A stretch of 64,000 nucleotides of DNA from Micromonospora sp. WMMD1128 (GTDB lineage: Bacteria; Actinomycetota; Actinomycetes; Mycobacteriales; Micromonosporaceae): NCBI RefSeq assembly GCF_027497235.1, contig NZ_CP114902.1, positions 3,932,001 to 3,996,000 on the forward strand, read 5' to 3'. The notes beneath the pieces are model-generated. The model saw nothing but the letters and a program-made list of their open reading frames with translations, had not been told where the DNA came from and searched no databases. Below, one piece after another: positions 1 to 9,094 of the stretch (its first letter is position 1; each line of letters opens with the position of its first letter). The translations under genes and the position numbers were made by a program.

Positions 1-431
1 ACGCCGTCGACGGTGATCGAGCCCTTCTCCACCACGTAGCGGGCCAGCCCGGCCGGCAGCCGGAACCGGACCGTCTCCCACTGCGCGGCCGGTTCCCGGG
101 CGGTCACCTCGCCGACGCCGTCGACGTGCCCCTGCACCAGGTGCCCGCCGAGCCGGCTGTTCAACGCGGCGGCCCGCTCCAGGTTGACCGGGTCGCCGGG
201 GCGCAGCGCCCCGAGCGCGGTGCGGCGCAGCGTCTCGCCCATCACGTCGGCGGTGAAGACGCCCGCGTCGGCGTCGACCACGGTCAGGCAGACCCCGTTG
301 ACCGCGATGGAGTCGCCGTGCCGGGCGTCCGAGGTGACGAGCGGGCCGCGAATGGCGACAAGCGCCGAGTCGTCGCCGGTCTCGGTGCTCCGGACGATCT
401 CGCCCAGTTCCTCGACGATGCCGGTGAACAT
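1..431 (-). CDS. ribE: Riboflavin synthase alpha subunit, 3' end beyond the window
   Basis: Riboflavin synthase converts two molecules of 6,7-dimethyl-8-ribityllumazine into riboflavin and the pyrimidine precursor, the last step of the pathway, in the cytosol. The visible part is the N-terminal ~143 codons starting with the family hallmark MFTGIVEE, followed by the lumazine-binding repeat (SIAVNGVCLTV, then HLVQGHVDGVG). The ATG lies 2 nt after the ribD stop codon, so the two genes are almost certainly cotranscribed under the FMN riboswitch upstream of ribD. The gene runs off the left edge, so its length cannot be judged. Gene symbols vary in this family (ribE in actinobacteria and Bacillus, ribC in E. 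coli). The identity is firm. Confidence 0.93.
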   Translation of the reverse strand, partial: MFTGIVEELGEIVRSTETGDDSALVAIRGPLVTSDARHGDSIAVNGVCLTVVDADAGVFTADVMGETLRRTALGALRPGDPVNLERAAALNSRLGGHLVQGHVDGVGEVTAREPAAQWETVRFRLPAGLARYVVEKGSITVDG

Positions 432-433
432 GG

Positions 434-1495
434 TCAGGCCTCCCTCTTCCGGGGCAGCGCGGTGATCCGCAGGTCGGGTCCGACGGGCGTAACGTCGGTG
501 ATCTCCAGGTCGATGGCGTCGGCGATGGTCGGCACGCCCGCGTCCGCGAGTGCGGTGGGGCCGGCGCCGAGCAGCTTCGGCGCGACGTAGCCGACGATCC
601 GGTCGACCAGGCCGGCGGCGAGGAACGCGCCGGCAAGCGTGGGGCCGCCCTCCAGCAGCGCGGCCCGCACGCCCCGGTGGTGCAGCTCGGCGAGGAGCGC
701 CGCCAGGTCGACCCGGCCGTCCGGGCCGGCGCCGACCTCCGCGGCGGTCGCCACCCAGGTGCGCGCGGCGCCGTCGCGGACCCGGGCGTCGGCCGGGGTA
801 CGCCCCGAGCTGTCCACCACGACCCGCAGCGGCTGCCGGATGGCGAGCGTGCCGTCGCGCAGGTTGCGCGCGGTGAGCCGGGGATCGTCGGCGAGCACGG
901 TGCCCACCCCGGCCAGCACCGCGTCGACGGTGCCGCGCAGCGCGTGCACGTCGGTGCGGGCCGCCTCCGAGGTGATCCACATGCTGGTGCCGTCGGCGGC
1001 GGCGGAGCGCCCGTCGAGCGTGGCCGCGTACTTCCAGATGAGGTACGGCCAGCCGCGGCGCATCGAGGTGAGCCAGGCGACGTTGCCGGCCTCGGCCTCC
1101 GCGGCGCGTACCCCGAGGGTGACCCGGACCCCGGCGGCGCGCAGCGTGGCCGCGCCGCCGGAGGCCACCGGGTTGGGGTCGGGCACGGCGATCACCACGC
1201 GGGCGACACCGGCGGCGATGAGCGCGTGGCTGCACGGGCCGGTGCGGCCGGTGTGGTCGCACGGTTCCAGGGTGACCACCGCGGTGCCGCCGCGGGCGCG
1301 CCGGCCGGCCTGCGCCAGCGCGACGATCTCGGCGTGCGGGCCGCCGGCGTACGCGTGGAAGCCCTCGCCGACGACCTCGCCGTCGGCGTCGAGCAGCACG
1401 CAGCCGACGATCGGGTTGGGGCTGGTGGCGCCGAGGCCGCGGGTGGCCAGCGCGACGGCACGACGCATCGCCTCGTCGACGGTGACGCTCGCCAT
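434..1495 (-). CDS. ribD: Bifunctional diaminohydroxyphosphoribosylaminopyrimidine deaminase/5-amino-6-(5-phosphoribosylamino)uracil reductase
   Basis: RibD carries out the second (deaminase) and third (NADPH reductase) steps of riboflavin synthesis. The 353-residue product has the zinc deaminase signature near the N terminus (HAEIVALAQAG around residue 54, then EPCDHTGRTGPC), followed by a DHFR-like reductase domain (roughly residues 145-350, with ALLEGGPTLAG). Length is normal for the fused enzyme. The ATG at 1495 is preceded by GGGAGG about 11 nt upstream. An in-frame ATG at 1597 runs into a stop codon before reaching it, so the longer start is excluded. It is the first gene after the FMN riboswitch and is followed 2 nt later by ribE. 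Confidence 0.95.
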   Translation of the reverse strand: MASVTVDEAMRRAVALATRGLGATSPNPIVGCVLLDADGEVVGEGFHAYAGGPHAEIVALAQAGRRARGGTAVVTLEPCDHTGRTGPCSHALIAAGVARVVIAVPDPNPVASGGAATLRAAGVRVTLGVRAAEAEAGNVAWLTSMRRGWPYLIWKYAATLDGRSAAADGTSMWITSEAARTDVHALRGTVDAVLAGVGTVLADDPRLTARNLRDGTLAIRQPLRVVVDSSGRTPADARVRDGAARTWVATAAEVGAGPDGRVDLAALLAELHHRGVRAALLEGGPTLAGAFLAAGLVDRIVGYVAPKLLGAGPTALADAGVPTIADAIDLEITDVTPVGPDLRITALPRKREA

Positions 1496-1663
1496 GGCCG
1501 GTCCTGCCCTCCCGCTCGCCGGTCACGCGCGGGCGGGGTGGGAGGTGGCGGCGGGGTGGCCGCGGACACGCGGCGGCGGAGAACCCGGGAACGGCATGGC
1601 CGGCCCCGGGGAGCCCACGGTGCGCTGAGGGTGCTCAGCGGCCGGCGGGCCTCCCCCGTCCGC

Positions 1664-1832
1664 GCGCTGTCTCCCATCCGGACTTTCTGGGGGCGGACGA
1701 GCCGCACCCCAACCGTCGGCCCCGGATTCTCACCAGGTCCACCGTCCGGCCGAAGCCGTCCGGGTCGCGGGCTTACCACGGTCGGACCGTGGATCACCGC
1801 CGGTTCGGAATTTCACCGAGCCCCGCCAGCGC
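1664..1832 (-). promoter_or_regulatory. FMN riboswitch (RFN element) upstream of ribD
   Basis: Read on the minus strand, the 5' half contains CTCGGTGAAATTCCGAACCG and the 3' end AAAGTCCGGATGGGAG, both nearly invariant in RFN elements. Helix P1 can be closed by GCGCTG (minus strand, 1832-1827) with CAGCGC (1669-1664). In between lie GTGGACCTGGTGAGAATCC-type core sequences. The element binds FMN and represses the rib genes. It begins about 80 nt after the end of the response-regulator gene and ends about 170 nt before ribD. That leader holds a small perfect hairpin (CGCTGAG/CTCAGCG, 1623-1640) without a U-run, so translational rather than Rho-independent control seems more likely. The remainder of 1496-1915 shows no gene. 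Confidence 0.93.
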
Positions 1833-1915
1833 GTGGTGGGTACCCCGGAAGTCTTACACGTTCCGGCGCGACGCGCGCCACAGAGGCGAGCTACCTCACA
1901 GGCGCGGGCGTCCGG

Positions 1916-2872
1916 TCAGGTGACGCCGCGGCGGCGGTCGACCGCCACGTACGACCCGGGTTGGCTCTTGGCCACCGTCTTCATCTCCGACGCCACGGCG
2001 ATGGCCTCCAGCGGGTCGGTGAACCGTTTGCCGCTGTCGGACAGCGACACGCCGATGGAGAGGGTGACCAGCGCGGCCCGGCGGATGTTGCCCCGCCGGT
2101 CCTTCAGCTCGACGAAGCCGCGCTCCCGGTCGGTCGGGTCGTAGAGCCCGTCGGCGGCCGTCTCGAAGTCGACCACCGCGCGGCTGGTCAACGGCCGGAC
2201 CTGGGTGGGGGCGCAGACGATGACGAAGTCGTCGCCGCCGACGTGGCCGAGGAAGGCCGGCGGCAGCCCGATCGACACCACCGCCCGGTGCAGGCTGCGC
2301 GCGAGCGCGGAGATGAACTCGTCGCCGCGGACGAAGCCGTACCGGTCGTTCACGCTCTTGAACCGGTCGATGTCGACGTAGCCGACGGCGTAGTCGACGC
2401 CGCTGCGCACCCGGTCGCTGATCTCCCGCCGGATGCGGCTGTTGCCGGGCAGGCCGGTCAGCGGGGAGACCTCGCGGAACTCCTTGTTGCGGCGCAGCGT
2501 GGAGCTGACCCGGGCGACCAGCTCGGCGGTGTCGAACGGCTTGACCAGGTAGTCGTCGGCGCCGGCGCTGAGCCCGTTGACCTTGTCGGAGGTCATGCCC
2601 TTGGCGGTCAGCATGATCACCGGCAGCGCCGAGGTCATCGGGTCGGCGCGCAGCCGGCGGGTCAGCTCCAGGCCGTCGACGCGGGGCATCATCAGGTCGA
2701 CCACGGCCAGGTCCGGCCGTTGCCGCTCGATGACCTCCAGCGCCTCCTGGCCGTCGGCGGCGTGCAGCACCTCGAAGCCGTGCAGGCGCAGGTTGAACTC
2801 GACGAAGCGGGCGATGTCCTCGTCGTCGTCGACGACCAGGATGACGTCGGGGCGGTCGCCGGCCGGGTCCAT
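1916..2872 (-). CDS. Response regulator with REC and GGDEF-type output domain
   Basis: The 318-residue cytosolic protein has an N-terminal receiver domain (about 8-122: acidic pocket VVDDDED at 13-19, phosphoacceptor Asp59 in VVDLMMPRVDG, switch LTAKG, KPFD lysine) and a C-terminal GGDEF fold (about 135-310). The nucleotide/metal motif reads GGDDF rather than GGDEF, and no RxxD inhibitory site precedes it. A GGDDF loop keeps both glycines and the metal-binding Asp, so diguanylate cyclase activity is possible but unproven. No partner histidine kinase lies in the window. The ATG follows the rpe stop after 1 nt, so it is cotranscribed with rpe. The likely c-di-GMP effector BldD is also encoded in this window (30.2 kb). 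Confidence 0.88.
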   Translation of the reverse strand: MDPAGDRPDVILVVDDDEDIARFVEFNLRLHGFEVLHAADGQEALEVIERQRPDLAVVDLMMPRVDGLELTRRLRADPMTSALPVIMLTAKGMTSDKVNGLSAGADDYLVKPFDTAELVARVSSTLRRNKEFREVSPLTGLPGNSRIRREISDRVRSGVDYAVGYVDIDRFKSVNDRYGFVRGDEFISALARSLHRAVVSIGLPPAFLGHVGGDDFVIVCAPTQVRPLTSRAVVDFETAADGLYDPTDRERGFVELKDRRGNIRRAALVTLSIGVSLSDSGKRFTDPLEAIAVASEMKTVAKSQPGSYVAVDRRRGVT

Positions 2873-2873
2873 C

Positions 2874-3554
2874 TCAGGCCCCGGTCGTCGCGCGTTCCGC
2901 CAGGCCCCGCAGGCGGCGTACGGCCTCGGCCGGGTCGTCGGCGCCGTAGACCGCGGTGCCGGCGACGAACGCGTCGGCGCCGGCGGCGGCGGCCTGCTCG
3001 ATGGTGTCCGCGGCGATGCCGCCGTCGACCTCGATCCGCAGCTCCAGGTGCCCGCTGTCCACGTGCCGGCGGGCCGTGCGCACCTTGTCCAGCAGCGACG
3101 GCAGGAAACGCTGGCCGCCGAAGCCGGCCTTGATCGTCATGATCAGCAGCGTGTCGAAGCTGGGCAACAGGTCCAGGTACGGCTCGATCGGGGTGTCCCG
3201 GTCGATCGCCAGCCCCGCCTTCGCCCCGGCCGAGCGCAGGTCCTTGGCCAACGCCACCGGGTCGTCGCACGCCTCGGCGTGGAACGTCACGTTGTACGCC
3301 CCGGCGTCGGCGTAGCCGGGGGCCCAGCGGCGCGGATCGGTGATCATGAGGTGCACGTCGAACGGGATATCGGTCACCGCGCGCAGGCTCTGCACCACCG
3401 GCAGGCCGATGGTGAGGTTGGGCACGAAGTGGTTGTCCATGACGTCCACGTGCAGCCAGTCGGCGGCGGACTCCACGGCGCGGACCTCGTCGGCGAGGCG
3501 GGCGAAATCGGCGGCCAGGATGCTTGGCGCGACGACGGGCGGCGGTACGGTCAC
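2874..3554 (-). CDS. rpe: Ribulose-phosphate 3-epimerase
   Basis: Interconverts ribulose-5-phosphate and xylulose-5-phosphate in the pentose phosphate pathway (TIM barrel, metal dependent). Family motifs are APSILAADF at the N terminus, [17 protein letters not shown] with catalytic His35 and Asp37, [10 protein letters not shown], and EVDGGI with the second catalytic Asp. A GTG at 3554 gives 226 residues, the normal size, and places the first barrel strand correctly. An upstream ATG at 3605 would add 17 unconserved residues. No clear Shine-Dalgarno precedes the GTG, which leaves the start somewhat uncertain. It heads the rpe/response-regulator pair. The divergent lipoprotein gene begins 261 nt away. 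Confidence 0.93.
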   Translation of the reverse strand: MTVPPPVVAPSILAADFARLADEVRAVESAADWLHVDVMDNHFVPNLTIGLPVVQSLRAVTDIPFDVHLMITDPRRWAPGYADAGAYNVTFHAEACDDPVALAKDLRSAGAKAGLAIDRDTPIEPYLDLLPSFDTLLIMTIKAGFGGQRFLPSLLDKVRTARRHVDSGHLELRIEVDGGIAADTIEQAAAAGADAFVAGTAVYGADDPAEAVRRLRGLAERATTGA

Positions 3555-3815
3555 CGGGCCAGTGTACGAACGCGGTCGCCGGCCGGTCGCGGCACGGCAC
3601 CACAAGGAACAGGCTGTGACCCTTCCGTCACCTGTGGTGCAGAATCGGCCCGGACGGACGGGGAATCGGCACGAATAGTCGTCTGTGACTGGCCGATCGA
3701 TTGAAAGATGACGAAACTCCTACCGGGACGGTCACATATGCTGCACGCCCGGGCGCGGGGGCGCCGCACGGGCCCGCGGCGACCGGATGCCATCTCTCCG
3801 GCGAAGGGGCGGACG

Positions 3816-4703
3816 ATGCGACGGTGGCTCCACGCGCTCGCGCTCGTGGGCGCGGTGACGGCGATGCTCGCCGGCTGCGCCCCGGCGCACCGGGCCGACG
3901 GGGACCTCATCGACGACTGGGCGGCGTTGCCGGCGCCGCGGGTGTTCGTCCCGGCCACCGACGCGTGCCTGCCGCGGCTGACCGCGGTGGTGCAGGCGGC
4001 CACCTACGAGACGGTGGACTGCGCGGGCAGCCACCTGGCCGAGGCGGTGCACGTCGGCTCCTTCACCGGACGGGCGGCGGGCGGTGCCCGCCCGGAGCCG
4101 GGCTCGCCGGAGCTGCGCGGCGCCCGGACCGAGTGCGACCAGCGGGCCCGGGAGATGATCGGCGGGGACTGGCACGCCGCCCGGCTCACCCTGAACATCG
4201 CGCTGCCACCGGCGACCGCCTGGATGGCCGGCGCCCGCTGGTTCCGCTGCGACCTGGCCGAGACCGACAGCATCGACAACACCCGGCCGGTCAACCGGGT
4301 GGGCAGCCTGCGCGGCGCGCTCGTCGGCGACAACCCGCTCGTGCACCGCTGCTTCGACCCGAAGCTGATCGGCGCGAACCTCAACTACATGGCGCCGGTG
4401 CTGTGCACCGAACCGCACCGGGCCGAGTTCGTCGGCGTCTACTCCGAACGGGACATGAGCTGGGCGGAGTTCGCCCGGAGCGCGCCGTCGGCGCACCGGC
4501 GCTGCATGACGCTGATCGCCGCGTTCGCCGACGTGCCGGACAATGCCGAGCTGCCCTACCGGGCCGGGTCCATCTTCTATCCGCCGTCACAGCGGGAGTG
4601 GGAGGAGGGCGACCGGGGGGTGCGGTGTTTCCTGTGGAGCGACGACCGCAAACTGACCCGCTCGATGCGCGACGCCGGCCCCGAGGGACTCCCCGTGATC
4701 TAG
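3816..4703 (+). CDS. Septum-formation family lipoprotein (paralogue 1)
   Basis: The 295-residue product starts MRRWLHALALVG with a lipoprotein signal ending VTAMLAGC, so it should be secreted and lipid-anchored at Cys17. The exported part matches the actinobacterial Septum_form type domain (Pfam family as recalled): paired conserved cysteines and the blocks DCAGSHLAEAVHVG, GARWFRCDLAE, GSLRGAL, CTEPHRAEFVGVY and DRGVRCFLW. The biochemical role of this family is unknown; the name comes from proteins associated with septation. ATG 3816 has AAGGGG 8 nt upstream and gives a proper signal peptide, whereas an ATG at 3708 would bury it. A close paralogue follows 77 nt later, indicating local duplication. 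Confidence 0.8.
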   Translation: MRRWLHALALVGAVTAMLAGCAPAHRADGDLIDDWAALPAPRVFVPATDACLPRLTAVVQAATYETVDCAGSHLAEAVHVGSFTGRAAGGARPEPGSPELRGARTECDQRAREMIGGDWHAARLTLNIALPPATAWMAGARWFRCDLAETDSIDNTRPVNRVGSLRGALVGDNPLVHRCFDPKLIGANLNYMAPVLCTEPHRAEFVGVYSERDMSWAEFARSAPSAHRRCMTLIAAFADVPDNAELPYRAGSIFYPPSQREWEEGDRGVRCFLWSDDRKLTRSMRDAGPEGLPVI

Positions 4704-4780
4704 GGCCCGGTGCCGTATGCTGCGTCGCCGAGGCGTACCGGTCGGCCGGGCGGCTCCGGACGGCGGGGAGGTCGGTCGCG

Positions 4781-5671
4781 ATGCGGCGATGGTGGGCGGC
4801 GGTCGCCGCGGGCGCGGCTGCGGTGCTGGCGCTCGGCGGCTGTCAGGCGCCGGCCGGGGTCGACCGCGACCTGACCGACGAGTGGCCCGCCTTCGCCGCC
4901 CCGGTGGGTTTCGTGCCGGAGACCGACGTCTGCCATCCCACCGTCGCCGACGTCGGCTACCTCAGCGGCTACCAACCGGTCGACTGCGCCGCCGAGCACC
5001 GGGCGGAGACGCTGCACGTCGGCACGCTCACCGGCCCGGAGGCCGACCGCTCCGCGCCGCCGCGGGCCGGTTCGGCGGGGATCCGGGCCGCGCACGCCGA
5101 GTGCGCCCGGCAGGTGACCCGGGCCGTCGGCGGCGACTGGCGCTCCGGGCGGTTGCAGCTGTCCGTGGTCTTCCCGTCGGCCCTGGCCTGGTCCGGCGGC
5201 GCCCGTTGGTACCGCTGCGACGTCGCCGAGGTGTCGGACCTGGACGAGGGCAACGTGACCGCACGCACCGGCAGCCTGCGCGGCGCGCTCAAGCGCGGCT
5301 CACCGCTGGCGCTCGCCTGCTTCAACCCGAAGCTGAGCAAGGACGAGGTCCAGGCGATGCGGCCGGTGGCCTGCACGGCGAAGCACCACGCCGAGTTCGT
5401 CGGGATCTACCAGGCGCCCGACATCCCCTACGCCGAGTTCCAGCGCACCTCGCTGCGGGCGCACAAGGCCTGCCGGGGGCTGATCGCGAAGTACGCCAAG
5501 CTGCCGGACGACAACAACCTGCAGTACCGGGCCGGCACCATCATCTACCACCCGTTCGAGCAGCAGTGGCGCGACGGGGACCGGGGCGTGCAGTGCTTCC
5601 TCTGGGTGTCCGACCGGACGCTCACCCGTTCGGTCCGGGGCGCCGGCGGGAAGGCGTTGCCGATCACCTGA
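4781..5671 (+). CDS. Septum-formation family lipoprotein (paralogue 2)
   Basis: This 296-residue lipoprotein (MRRWWAAVAAG, lipobox VLALGGC) aligns over its full length with the preceding gene: DCAAEHRAETLHVGTLTG, ARWYRCDVAE, GSLRGALKRG, CFNPKLS, HAEFVGIY, YRAGTIIYHP and CFLWVSDRTLTRS are shared in the same order. Conserved cysteines suggest disulfides outside the cell. ATG 4781 is preceded by GGGGAGG at a spacing of about 10. Both paralogues have a TATGCT hexamer upstream (3737-3742 and 4716-4721) that could serve as separate -10 elements. The gene ends at a GC-rich hairpin shared with the converging peptidase gene. Function unknown beyond a presumed cell-envelope role. Confidence 0.8.
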   Translation: MRRWWAAVAAGAAAVLALGGCQAPAGVDRDLTDEWPAFAAPVGFVPETDVCHPTVADVGYLSGYQPVDCAAEHRAETLHVGTLTGPEADRSAPPRAGSAGIRAAHAECARQVTRAVGGDWRSGRLQLSVVFPSALAWSGGARWYRCDVAEVSDLDEGNVTARTGSLRGALKRGSPLALACFNPKLSKDEVQAMRPVACTAKHHAEFVGIYQAPDIPYAEFQRTSLRAHKACRGLIAKYAKLPDDNNLQYRAGTIIYHPFEQQWRDGDRGVQCFLWVSDRTLTRSVRGAGGKALPIT

Positions 5672-5710
5672 GCCGGGGGCGGGGCGGGCCCACGGCCCAC
5701 CCCGCCCGGC
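5672..5710. terminator. GC-rich hairpin between converging genes
   Basis: GCCGGG-gg-CGGGG pairs with CCCCG-CCCGGC, with a nested GGGCC-cac-GGCCC helix between them. It begins at the lipoprotein stop codon and ends 4 nt before the stop codon of the converging peptidase gene. There is no U-run, so it is a structural bidirectional terminator candidate rather than a canonical one. Confidence 0.55.
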
Positions 5711-5714
5711 GCGC

Positions 5715-7451
5715 TCAGCCGACCTGGAGCGTCACGTCGTCGATGACGAAGCTGGTCTGGAGCGAGGCGTCCTCGACGCCGGTCCACTTGAGCGTGACCG
5801 TCTGTCCGGCGTATCCGGCCAGGTTGAAGCTGCGCTGGGTGTAGCCGGTGGCCTTGTTCAAGTTCGAGTAGGTCGCCAGCGTGGTGGAGCCGACCTGCAC
5901 GGTCAGCTTGTCGTACGCGGTCGAGGTGGTGGTCTCGGCCGAGTCGATGTGCAGCCAGAACGCCAGCGTGTAGCTGGTGCAGCCGGCCGGCAGCGTCACC
6001 GACTGGGACAGCGTGTCGGTGTGCGAGGAGCCGTACCCGTCCAGCCACGCCTTGTACGAGCCGGTGCGGGCCGCCTGACCCTGGTCGGTGGTGATCACGC
6101 CCGAACTGGCCGTCCACGACGTGCTGCCGGACTCGAAGCTGCTGTTGCCGATGAGCTGCCCGCCGGTGCAGCCGCCGCTGCCGCCGGTCACGGTGAGCGT
6201 GTAGGTGGCGGTGCGGGTGGCCGAGCCGGTCCCGGTGACGGTGATCGTGAACGTGCCGGTGGTCGCCGAGGACGAGGCGCTGACCGTCATGGTGGCGGAG
6301 CCGCCCGAGGTGACCGAGGACGGGCTGAAGCCGACCGTGACCCCGCTCGGGGCGCCGCTCGCCGACAGCGTCACCGTCTGGGCGCTGCCGGCGGTGGTGG
6401 CGGTGCTGACCGTGGCGGTGGTGGAGCCGCCCCGGGCGACGCTGCCCGAGGTGGGGCTTACCGCGACGGAGAAGTCGTTGGTCGGGGTGCCACCGCCGAC
6501 CGCGAGCGCCCAGATCGCGTACGCCACACCGTCGGCGCTGCGGTTGAGCACGGTCGTGTTGATGTTGCTGGTGGTGTCGCAGGAGCGGTGGTAGCAGCCG
6601 TCGTACGCCGCGCCCGACGTGCCGCCCCACTTGGCGGCCTGCGCCGCGGTCTTGGTGTAGCTGGCGCCCGCCGCGTAGCCGGAGGTCTGGATGCCGGCGT
6701 TGGCGAACGAGTAGTCGTCGGAGCGGCCCTGCCCCTCGGTGTTCTCCTCCGGCGAGATGCCGAACGAGTCCCAGTACGCCTTGAGCGGCGCCGCGGTGGC
6801 CGAGGTGATCCGGTTGATGAAGTAGCCGCCGTTGGGCGAGCCCACCATGTCGAAGTTGTAGTAGCCCTTGATGTAGCCCCGCTGGGTGGAGCTGAGCTGG
6901 TTGACGTAGTGCTTGGAGCCCTGGAGCCCCTGCTCCTCACCGTTCCACCAGGCGAACCGGACCCGCTTGGTCATGGTCGGGTGCTGCGCGGCCAGCACCA
7001 GCGCGTTCTCCAGCAGGGTGGCCGAGCCGGAGCCGTTGTCGTTGATGCCGGGGCCGGCGGAGACGCTGTCCAGGTGGGCGCCGAACATGACCACCTGGTC
7101 GGTGGGGCCCTGCGGCCACTCGGCGATCAGGTTGCTGCCCGGGTAGGTGCAGCTGGTGCAGTTCTGCTCGGTGACCGTGTAGCCGGCGGCCTGGAGCTTG
7201 CCCTTGACGTAGCTGACCGACGCGGCGTAGCCGGCCGATCCGGCCCGCCGGTTGCCGCCGTTGCTGCTGGCGATGGAGTTGAGCTGGGTGAGGTGGGCCT
7301 GGACGTTGGTCAGGGAGACGTCGGGTGCGGCGAGCGCGGCGACGGCCGGGGCGGGCGCGGGGGCGGCGGAGGCGGTGCCGGCCAGGCTCGCCGTCGTCAG
7401 GGTGGCGACGAGGGCGAGCGCGAGGCTCATGGTCGGCGTGCTGCGTCTCAT
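5715..7451 (-). CDS. Secreted M28 family zinc aminopeptidase with C-terminal Ig-like and carbohydrate-binding-like domains
   Basis: The 578-residue exported peptidase resembles Streptomyces griseus aminopeptidase S. It has a signal peptide (cleavage near SASAA-type sequence at residues 26-30) and an M28 catalytic domain (about 45-318). Both zinc sites are complete: His126 (FGAHLDS), Asp138 (INDNGSG), catalytic Glu172 with Glu173 (NGEEQGL), Asp201 (NFDMVG) and His288 (CYHRSC), each offset by 41 from the S. griseus numbering. After it come a Ser/Thr-rich Ig-like domain (about 325-418) and a C-terminal jelly-roll domain resembling CBM4_9 or P-type modules (about 425-578). SD GAGGAG precedes the ATG. 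A promoter and perfect palindrome lie upstream. Confidence 0.9.
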   Translation of the reverse strand: MRRSTPTMSLALALVATLTTASLAGTASAAPAPAPAVAALAAPDVSLTNVQAHLTQLNSIASSNGGNRRAGSAGYAASVSYVKGKLQAAGYTVTEQNCTSCTYPGSNLIAEWPQGPTDQVVMFGAHLDSVSAGPGINDNGSGSATLLENALVLAAQHPTMTKRVRFAWWNGEEQGLQGSKHYVNQLSSTQRGYIKGYYNFDMVGSPNGGYFINRITSATAAPLKAYWDSFGISPEENTEGQGRSDDYSFANAGIQTSGYAAGASYTKTAAQAAKWGGTSGAAYDGCYHRSCDTTSNINTTVLNRSADGVAYAIWALAVGGGTPTNDFSVAVSPTSGSVARGGSTTATVSTATTAGSAQTVTLSASGAPSGVTVGFSPSSVTSGGSATMTVSASSSATTGTFTITVTGTGSATRTATYTLTVTGGSGGCTGGQLIGNSSFESGSTSWTASSGVITTDQGQAARTGSYKAWLDGYGSSHTDTLSQSVTLPAGCTSYTLAFWLHIDSAETTTSTAYDKLTVQVGSTTLATYSNLNKATGYTQRSFNLAGYAGQTVTLKWTGVEDASLQTSFVIDDVTLQVG

Positions 7452-7506
7452 GGAGACTCCTCGTGGGAAACGCGGGGGTGACGGACCGTTGGACCGGTGA
7501 TCGGAA

Positions 7507-7534
7507 CAGTTACATGCATCGATCGAACAGTCAA
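7507..7534 (-). promoter_or_regulatory. Candidate promoter of the M28 peptidase gene
   Basis: On the minus strand TTGACT (7534-7529) is followed after 16 nt by TAACTG (7512-7507), about 55 nt upstream of the ATG. This is a reasonable match to the principal sigma-factor consensus. Directly upstream of the -35 lies a perfect palindrome (7535-7551). Not experimentally supported. Confidence 0.45.
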
Positions 7535-7551
7535 CGGGATGTCACATCCCG
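7535..7551. promoter_or_regulatory. Perfect 8-1-8 palindrome next to the peptidase -35 box
   Basis: CGGGATGT-C-ACATCCCG abuts the candidate -35 hexamer of the M28 peptidase gene. It could be a regulator-binding site. It is also 41 nt past the rsmB stop and could act as a weak terminator hairpin, although the following sequence is not U-rich. The sequence alone does not decide between these. Confidence 0.4.
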
Positions 7552-7591
7552 CGAACCCCCTCCCCCACGCGGGATGCACCCGCTCGCGGGG

Positions 7592-9094
7592 TCACCCCCG
7601 GCGCAGGACCGCCAGGAACATCGCGTCGGTGCCGTGGCGGTGCGGCCAGAGCTGCACCGTCGGGCCGTCACCCAGGCCCGGCATGCCGGCCGGCAGCAGC
7701 GGCCGGGCGTCGACGAAGTCGACCGGGAAGCCACACCGCCGGGACGCCTCGGTCACCGTCACGTGCGTCTCCACCACATGCGGCGAGCAGGTCACGTACG
7801 CGACCACGCCCCCCGGGCGGACCGCGCGCAACGCGGCGGTGAGCAGCTCGCGCTGGAGCCGGGTCAGCGGCGGCAGGTCCGACGGCTGACGCCGCCAGCG
7901 CGCCTCCGGCCGGCGGCGCAGCGCGCCCAGGCCGGTGCACGGCGCGTCGACGAGCACCCGGTCGAAGTGCCCCTCCGGCAGCTTCGGCTCGGTGCCGACG
8001 TCACGCCCGTCGGCGTGCACCACGGTGACCGGCAGGCCGCGGGTGGCCTGGTCGACCAGCCGGGCCCGGTGCTCGGCCACCTCCACCGCGGTCAACCGCG
8101 CGTCGCGCGTCGGCGCAAGCGCGCCGAGCAGCCCGGACTTGCCGCCCGGACCGGCGCACAGATCCAACCACCGGCCGTCCGGACCGTCGAGTGGCGCGGC
8201 GACGAGCGCGTCCGCCACCAACTGGGATCCCTCGTCCTGCACGTGCGCCCGCCCGTCGGCCACCGCCGCCAACTCACCCGGCGCGCCGCCGGACAGGTAG
8301 ACCGCGTACGGGGAGAACGCGCCGGGCGCGCCGCCGACCTCGTCCGCGAGCGCCACCGCGTCGGCCCGGCCCGGCCGGGCGCACAGGTGCACCGGCGGGC
8401 GCTCGTTGTCCTCGATCAACAGCCTGGTGGTCTCCCCCAGGTCGCCGCCGAGCGCCTCGGCGAACGACCTGACGATCCACTGCGGATGGCTGTACGCCAG
8501 CGCCAGGTGCCCGATCGGGTCGGTCTCCTCGGCCGGGGCGAGCTTCGCCACCCAGGCGTCGGCGTCCCGGCCGGCGATCTCCCGCAGCACCGCGTTGGCG
8601 AACCCGGTGGCGCCCGGCCCGACCGTCCGGACCAGATCCACGGTGGACGACACCGCGGCGTGCGCGGGCACCCGGGTGTGCAGCAACTGGTAGGCCCCGA
8701 GCCGCAGGGCGTCACGCACCGGCGGGTCGATCCGCTGCACGTCCCGGCCCGCCGCGTCGGTGACGATCGCGTCGAGCGTGCCGGTGTGCCGCAGCGTGCC
8801 GTAGGTCAACTCGGTGGCGAACGCGGCGTCCCGGCCGCTCAGCCCGGCCTCGCGCAGCATCGCCGGCAGCACCAGGTTGGCGTACGCGTCGTCGCGGTGC
8901 ACCGCCGCGAGCGCCTCGTACGCGACGTGCCGGGGCAGGTCCACCGCCGGCCGGACCGGACGCTGCCCGCCCCGCCGGTCGGCGCCACCCCGGACCGACC
9001 CGCCGGGCCGGCCCGTGCCACGCGGACGATCGCCGCCGCTGCGCTCGTACCCCCGGGGACGCCCGCCCTCGACGGACCGCTCCGGCCCGGTCAT
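7592..9094 (-). CDS. rsmB: 16S rRNA (cytosine-C5-)-methyltransferase RsmB (Sun/Fmu family)
   Basis: Methylates C967 of 16S rRNA using SAM. The 500-residue protein has a basic, disordered N terminus (1-60), an N-terminal NusB-like RNA-binding domain (about 65-200), and a Rossmann methyltransferase domain with the SAM motif [11 protein letters not shown]. It has the two family cysteines in VDAPCTGLG and [11 protein letters not shown] (Cys436). Its ATG overlaps the fmt stop codon as ATGA, showing translational coupling in the conserved def-fmt-rsmB operon. In many actinobacteria rpe and ribD follow directly. Here the lipoproteins and peptidase interrupt that arrangement. Confidence 0.93.
   Translation of the reverse strand: MTGPERSVEGGRPRGYERSGGDRPRGTGRPGGSVRGGADRRGGQRPVRPAVDLPRHVAYEALAAVHRDDAYANLVLPAMLREAGLSGRDAAFATELTYGTLRHTGTLDAIVTDAAGRDVQRIDPPVRDALRLGAYQLLHTRVPAHAAVSSTVDLVRTVGPGATGFANAVLREIAGRDADAWVAKLAPAEETDPIGHLALAYSHPQWIVRSFAEALGGDLGETTRLLIEDNERPPVHLCARPGRADAVALADEVGGAPGAFSPYAVYLSGGAPGELAAVADGRAHVQDEGSQLVADALVAAPLDGPDGRWLDLCAGPGGKSGLLGALAPTRDARLTAVEVAEHRARLVDQATRGLPVTVVHADGRDVGTEPKLPEGHFDRVLVDAPCTGLGALRRRPEARWRRQPSDLPPLTRLQRELLTAALRAVRPGGVVAYVTCSPHVVETHVTVTEASRRCGFPVDFVDARPLLPAGMPGLGDGPTVQLWPHRHGTDAMFLAVLRRG

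Noticed and set aside
3701..4780. Upstream extension in frame with the second septum-formation lipoprotein
   Set aside because: It overlaps the first lipoprotein gene in another frame. ATG 4781 has a GGGGAGG site and gives a proper lipoprotein signal peptide.
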